Shown here piece by piece: positions 11,421 through 13,895 of a stretch of 13,895 nucleotides of DNA. A program made the position numbers and the translations under genes. Within the stretch, counting starts at the first letter, position 1. Each line of letters begins with the position of its first letter. The notes beneath the pieces are model-generated. The model was not told where the DNA came from. It made no database searches and saw nothing but the letters and a program-made list of their open reading frames with translations. Source of the DNA: Alphaproteobacteria bacterium (GTDB lineage: Bacteria; Pseudomonadota; Alphaproteobacteria; Rhizobiales; Aestuariivirgaceae); contig JAPLOT010000336.1 in the NCBI GenBank assembly GCA_026400595.1, forward strand, positions 1-13,895, written 5' to 3'.

Positions 11421-12088
11421 CACTGCAGCCGTGTCTTGCCGCCCGCGCCCATGCGGTTCAGCGCCATCTCGGTGAGGGCCACCAGCACGTCGGCCCGGGT
11501 CTTGAGGTCGGGCGCTTCCAGCAGGGCCTGCTTTTCTTCCGGCGGATAGGGTGCCAGCAGCGACAGGGTATTGACCAGCACCTCGGTCGAGGCGGCATCG
11601 ACCTGGTCCCAGTCGGCCTTCATGTCATTGGCATTGAGATAATCGCGGAAGGCCTTGAGCAGGGCGGGGCGGTTCACGTCGCTGGCGCCCAGGTCGGACA
11701 CGAGATCGACGGCGTAAGGATGGAAGTCCGCCACCACCTGGCGGTAAAGCGTGTCGACGTCGAGCTCCTCGCGGATGGCGAAGCGCGACACGCCGGTGAG
11801 CGTGACGAGTAGCCGGTTGTCCGGCGTCTCGGAATAGGCGGTGATGCGGCCGGCGCAGCCAACCTTCAGCAGTTCCGGCCGCTCGTCCCCAGCGGAGAGC
11901 GGAGCAGGTTGGATCATGCCGATCAGCCGGTCGCCGGCCATGGCGTCGTTCATCATCTCGAGGTAGCGCGGTTCGAAGATGTTGAGCGGGAGCTCGGCCC
12001 GCGGCAGCAGCAGCGCGCCCGACAGCGGGAAGACCGGCAGGCGCTGCGGCAGGTCGGCGGGGGTCCGGTAGCGGTCGAGAAAGGCCAT
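11420..12088 (-). CDS. LON substrate-binding (N-terminal) domain protein, COG2802
   Basis: A 222-residue protein made only of the LON N-terminal substrate-recognition domain; the AAA+ ATPase and Ser-Lys protease domains of Lon are absent, which is normal for this family. Seen: RLPVFPLSGALLLPRAELPLNIFEPRYLEMMNDA (about 16-49), IGMIQP, GCAGRITAYSETPDNRLLVTLTGVSRF and the helical C-terminal half with LVNTLSLLAPYPPEEKQALLEA. Role unknown; proposed to bind unfolded or specific proteins. ATG 12088 has GAGG about 9 nt upstream and lies 11 bases after the thioredoxin-TPR gene, so they are probably co-transcribed. A much longer in-frame extension upstream (to 12874) is the cnoX gene read in another frame and is rejected. 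Confidence 0.92.
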   Translation of the reverse strand: MAFLDRYRTPADLPQRLPVFPLSGALLLPRAELPLNIFEPRYLEMMNDAMAGDRLIGMIQPAPLSAGDERPELLKVGCAGRITAYSETPDNRLLVTLTGVSRFAIREELDVDTLYRQVVADFHPYAVDLVSDLGASDVNRPALLKAFRDYLNANDMKADWDQVDAASTEVLVNTLSLLAPYPPEEKQALLEAPDLKTRADVLVALTEMALNRMGAGGKTRLQ

Positions 12089-12099
12089 GCGGGATCGCC

Positions 12100-13020
12100 T
12101 CAGGAGAACAGGAGCGAGGACAGCTTGCGGCGGCCGGCGAGGGTGAATTCGTCCTTGGGGCCCCAGGCCTCGAAGAACTTCACCAGCTGCTTGCGCGCGG
12201 CTTCCTCGTTCCAGTCGCGCTTCTTGCGGATCACGTAGAGCAGCTGCTCGGTGGCCTCGGCGCGTTCGCCCGCGCCGTTGAGCAGAACGGCGAGGTCGAG
12301 CCGCGCCTGGAAATCGTCGGGGTTCCTGTCGATCGCTGCCTGGAGGGTTGCGGCTTCGGACAGGTCCACCGGGTTCAGCGCGAGGTCGAGGGCGGCCGTG
12401 GCGCTCAGCACATCGGGATCGGAGGCCTTGGCCGGCGGCACCAGCGCCAGCGTGGCCCTGGCATTCTCGAGATCGCCCGCCGCAATCTGGCAGCGCGCGA
12501 GGCCGGCAAGCGCGCCGGCATGTTCGCGGTCGGCCTGCAGCACGGACGCGAAGATCTGCGCGGCGGTCTGCAGGTCGCCCTGTTCCATCATCACGCGCGC
12601 CTCGGCCACCGCGGCCTCGATTTCCTCCGCCATGCCGCCCTGGCCGCCGAGACGGTCGACGAACTGCTTGAGCTGGCTCTCGGGCAGCGCGCCCATGAAG
12701 CCGTCGACCGGCTGGCCGTTGACGAAGGCGAAGACCGCGGGGATCGACTGGACCCGCATCTGGGCGGCGAGCTGCTGGTTCTCGTCGACATTGATCTTGA
12801 CCATGCGGACCTTGCCATTGGCCTGTCGCACCACCTTCTCCAGCGCCGGGCCCAGCTGCTTGCAGGGGCCGCACCAGGGGGCCCAGACGTCGACGATCAC
12901 CGGCTGCTTGCGTGAGGCCTCGATCACGTCGGCCACGAAGCGCTTGGTATCGCTGTCCTTCACCAGCTCGGCGGCGCCCGCGCCGGTGCCTGCAACCTGT
13001 TCGCCTATCATCATCGTCAT
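12100..13020 (-). CDS. cnoX: Thioredoxin-TPR co-chaperone/holdase, CnoX (YbbN) family
   Basis: A 306-residue cytoplasmic protein: an N-terminal thioredoxin domain (about 20-125) with active site WCGPC (C50, C53) and the cis-proline loop IPAVFAFVNGQPVDGFMGA, then a C-terminal tetratricopeptide-type helical region (about 130-300) with VMMEQGDLQTAAQIFASVLQ-like and ALAGLARCQIAAGD-like helices. E. coli CnoX has a degenerate active site (SxxC) and acts as a chlorine-activated holdase passing clients to GroEL and DnaK; this copy keeps both cysteines and may also be an oxidoreductase, as reported for some alphaproteobacterial CnoX. Shine-Dalgarno GAGGA lies about 8 nt before ATG 13020. It heads a tight run with LON, Trm112 and DUF971; the deacylase gene ends 62 bases upstream. 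Confidence 0.92.
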   Translation of the reverse strand: MTMMIGEQVAGTGAGAAELVKDSDTKRFVADVIEASRKQPVIVDVWAPWCGPCKQLGPALEKVVRQANGKVRMVKINVDENQQLAAQMRVQSIPAVFAFVNGQPVDGFMGALPESQLKQFVDRLGGQGGMAEEIEAAVAEARVMMEQGDLQTAAQIFASVLQADREHAGALAGLARCQIAAGDLENARATLALVPPAKASDPDVLSATAALDLALNPVDLSEAATLQAAIDRNPDDFQARLDLAVLLNGAGERAEATEQLLYVIRKKRDWNEEAARKQLVKFFEAWGPKDEFTLAGRRKLSSLLFS

Positions 13021-13082
13021 CGTGAAATCCTCAAAGACATGCGCCCTAGATGGAGCAAAAGCCCGCGAAATTCAATCTCCGC

Positions 13083-13574
13083 TCAGGCCACGGCAACGAT
13101 GCGGGGCTCATGGCCACAGGCGCGGATGAAAGCGACGAGGTCACCCGCCCCGATGGTGGTGGTCGCGCTGTTCTGCAGCGGGTGGTAGTTCAGCTGCGAA
13201 TGAGCCATCATGGCCGCGTCAAGCACCACATTGACCCGCCGGCCGGTGTCGTTGATCAGGCCGAAGGGCGTGACCGAGCCCGGTTCCACGCCCAGCACCT
13301 CCATCAGCAGATCGGGCTTGCCGAAGGACAGCCGGCGCGAGCCGATCTTCGCCGGTGCCGCCTTGAGGTCGACCTGGGCGTCCTCGAGACAGACGATCAG
13401 CCAGATCTGCCCCTTGTCGTCCGTGAGGAAGAGGTTCTTGCAATGGCCGCCGGCGATTTCGCCGCGCAGGGCCCGGGCCTCCTCGACGGTATGGACCGGG
13501 GCATGGTCGCGGGTCTCCGTCGCGATGCCGAGGCTCCGGAGCCTGGCGAAGAGTTCCTCGCGGGTCGCGGGCAT
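13083..13574 (-). CDS. Prolyl-tRNA editing/aminoacyl-tRNA deacylase, ProX/PrdX (YbaK-like) family
   Basis: A 163-residue free-standing trans-editing domain that hydrolyses mischarged tRNA (alanyl-tRNA-Pro in characterised ProX/PrdX proteins) in the cytoplasm. Seen: YbaK/ProX pattern with HTVEEARALRGEIAGGHCKNLFL, catalytic lysine probably K46 in GGHCKNLFL, SFGKPDLLMEVLGVEPGSVTPFGLIND (83-109), VNVVLDAAM and the C-terminal HPLQNSATTTI (131-141). These stretches distinguish PrdX-type proteins from YbaK proper. ATG 13574 is used; a purine-rich AGGGA lies about 13 nt upstream, longer than ideal. No proS lies in the window. It is on the same strand as cnoX, but the 62-base gap leaves room for a separate promoter. 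Confidence 0.9.
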   Translation of the reverse strand: MPATREELFARLRSLGIATETRDHAPVHTVEEARALRGEIAGGHCKNLFLTDDKGQIWLIVCLEDAQVDLKAAPAKIGSRRLSFGKPDLLMEVLGVEPGSVTPFGLINDTGRRVNVVLDAAMMAHSQLNYHPLQNSATTTIGAGDLVAFIRACGHEPRIVAVA

Positions 13575-13616
13575 GGCGGCCGTTCATCCCTTTCCTGTGA
13601 TGGATCAATCTTGTTC

Positions 13617-13645
13617 TTGCATTTCCCCGGGGCTTGGGCAATAAG
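13617..13645 (+). promoter_or_regulatory. Possible promoter of tRNA-Gly
   Basis: TTGCAT (13617-13622), a 17-base spacer containing the palindrome CCCCGGGG, then AATAAG (13640-13645). Matches to consensus are partial (3 of 6 and 4 of 6). The predicted start near 13652 gives a leader of about 33 bases. Weak evidence. Confidence 0.3.
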
Positions 13646-13684
13646 ACCGCCACCTCGCCGGTCTCGGCCGGCCTGTCTTTGGAA

Positions 13685-13759
13685 GCGGGCGTAGCTCAGG
13701 GGTAGAGCATAACCTTGCCAAGGTTAGGGTCGCGCGTTCGATTCGCGTCGCCCGCTCCA
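13685..13759 (+). tRNA. tRNA-Gly (anticodon GCC)
   Basis: A 75-base cloverleaf with encoded CCA. The acceptor stem is GCGGGCG (13685-13691) with CGCCCGC (13749-13755), discriminator T13756 and CCA 13757-13759. D-arm GCTC/GAGC; anticodon stem TAACC/GGTTA with loop TTGCCAA, anticodon GCC at 13717-13719; variable loop GGGTC; T-arm GCGCG-TTCGATT-CGCGT with one G-U pair. All arms pair. Reads GGC and GGU codons. It stands alone, with no second tRNA or clear terminator in the following 136 bases, although tRNA genes of this kind can serve as integration sites. Confidence 0.97.
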
Positions 13760-13895
13760 ATCTTCTCCCAAGAATTGAATAGGCTAGACCGGGGCGACCG
13801 CGCTCCCGCGACACCGTTTTCGCTCCGGGGTAGCGGAATGGGCGGAAAGGGTTGTGCTCTTTCGTCGCCGGAGGTCCTGGTTCACTTGACGAGGC

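Noticed and set aside
11420..12874. 484-codon frame that would give the LON-domain protein a long N-terminal extension
   Set aside because: The extension is cnoX read out of frame (Arg/Gly/Pro-rich). The true start at 12088 begins the LON domain.
13685..13759. Integration (att) site at tRNA-Gly
   Set aside because: No integrase gene and no repeated tRNA 3' end found in the window.
13821..13850. Second tRNA-like start (CCGGGGTAGCGGAATGGG) after tRNA-Gly
   Set aside because: No pairing acceptor, D or T arms could be formed in the following sequence.
13838..13895. Possible start of a plus-strand gene (ATG at 13838 open to the window end, MGGKGCALSS...)
   Set aside because: Only 19 codons, no clear Shine-Dalgarno or homology. 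TTGACG near 13887 could equally be a promoter -35. Stretch 13760-13895 holds nothing I can support.

Overview
The window is GC-rich, densely packed chromosomal DNA from an alphaproteobacterium. Evidence for this: most proteins read as alphaproteobacterial versions of their families; Trm112 carries CPLT where a second cysteine is usual; a Coq6/UbiH-type ubiquinone hydroxylase is present; and two CtrA-like boxes (TTAA-N7-TTAA type) lie upstream of ftsK. No mobile element, CRISPR array, phage gene or obvious foreign island was seen. The genus cannot be named from the sequence.

Layout. 1-695 (-): 5' part of leuS, which runs out of the window. 789-1330 (+): a yggS-like PLP-homeostasis gene broken by an internal deletion plus frame change. 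1327-1851 (-): a small YkuD-type L,D-transpeptidase. 1936-3201 (+): an orphan OmpR/PhoB-type response regulator followed by a stand-alone cyclic-nucleotide-binding-like domain protein. 3203-7367 (-): ftsK, lolA and an exonuclease III gene in transcription order. 7524-9426 (-): glnK-amtB, preceded by a near-consensus sigma-54 promoter and followed by a strong hairpin terminator. 9654-10889 (+): a FAD-dependent UbiH/Coq6-family hydroxylase. 10886-13020 (-): a tight run of thioredoxin-TPR (CnoX-like), LON substrate-binding domain, Trm112-like and DUF971 genes. 13083-13574 (-): a ProX/YbaK-type aminoacyl-tRNA deacylase. 13685-13759 (+): tRNA-Gly(GCC). The last 136 bases hold nothing that can be supported.

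How it works together. glnK-amtB is the nitrogen-status module: the PII protein gates the ammonium channel, and the sigma-54 site fits induction on nitrogen limitation. FtsK, LolA and the L,D-transpeptidase serve the envelope and division; the paired CtrA-like boxes suggest that ftsK is tied to the cell cycle. The CnoX-LON-Trm112-DUF971 run looks like a translationally coupled operon connected with protein quality control and translation. leuS, the deacylase and tRNA-Gly are ordinary translation genes.

No clearly new multi-gene system is visible. The observations most worth following are the broken yggS, the CtrA-like boxes at ftsK, the large periplasmic insertion in AmtB, the repeat-rich AT-rich control region before glnK, and the cNMP-like domain lacking the usual phosphate-binding arginine. 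Intergenic gaps are all under about 230 bases.
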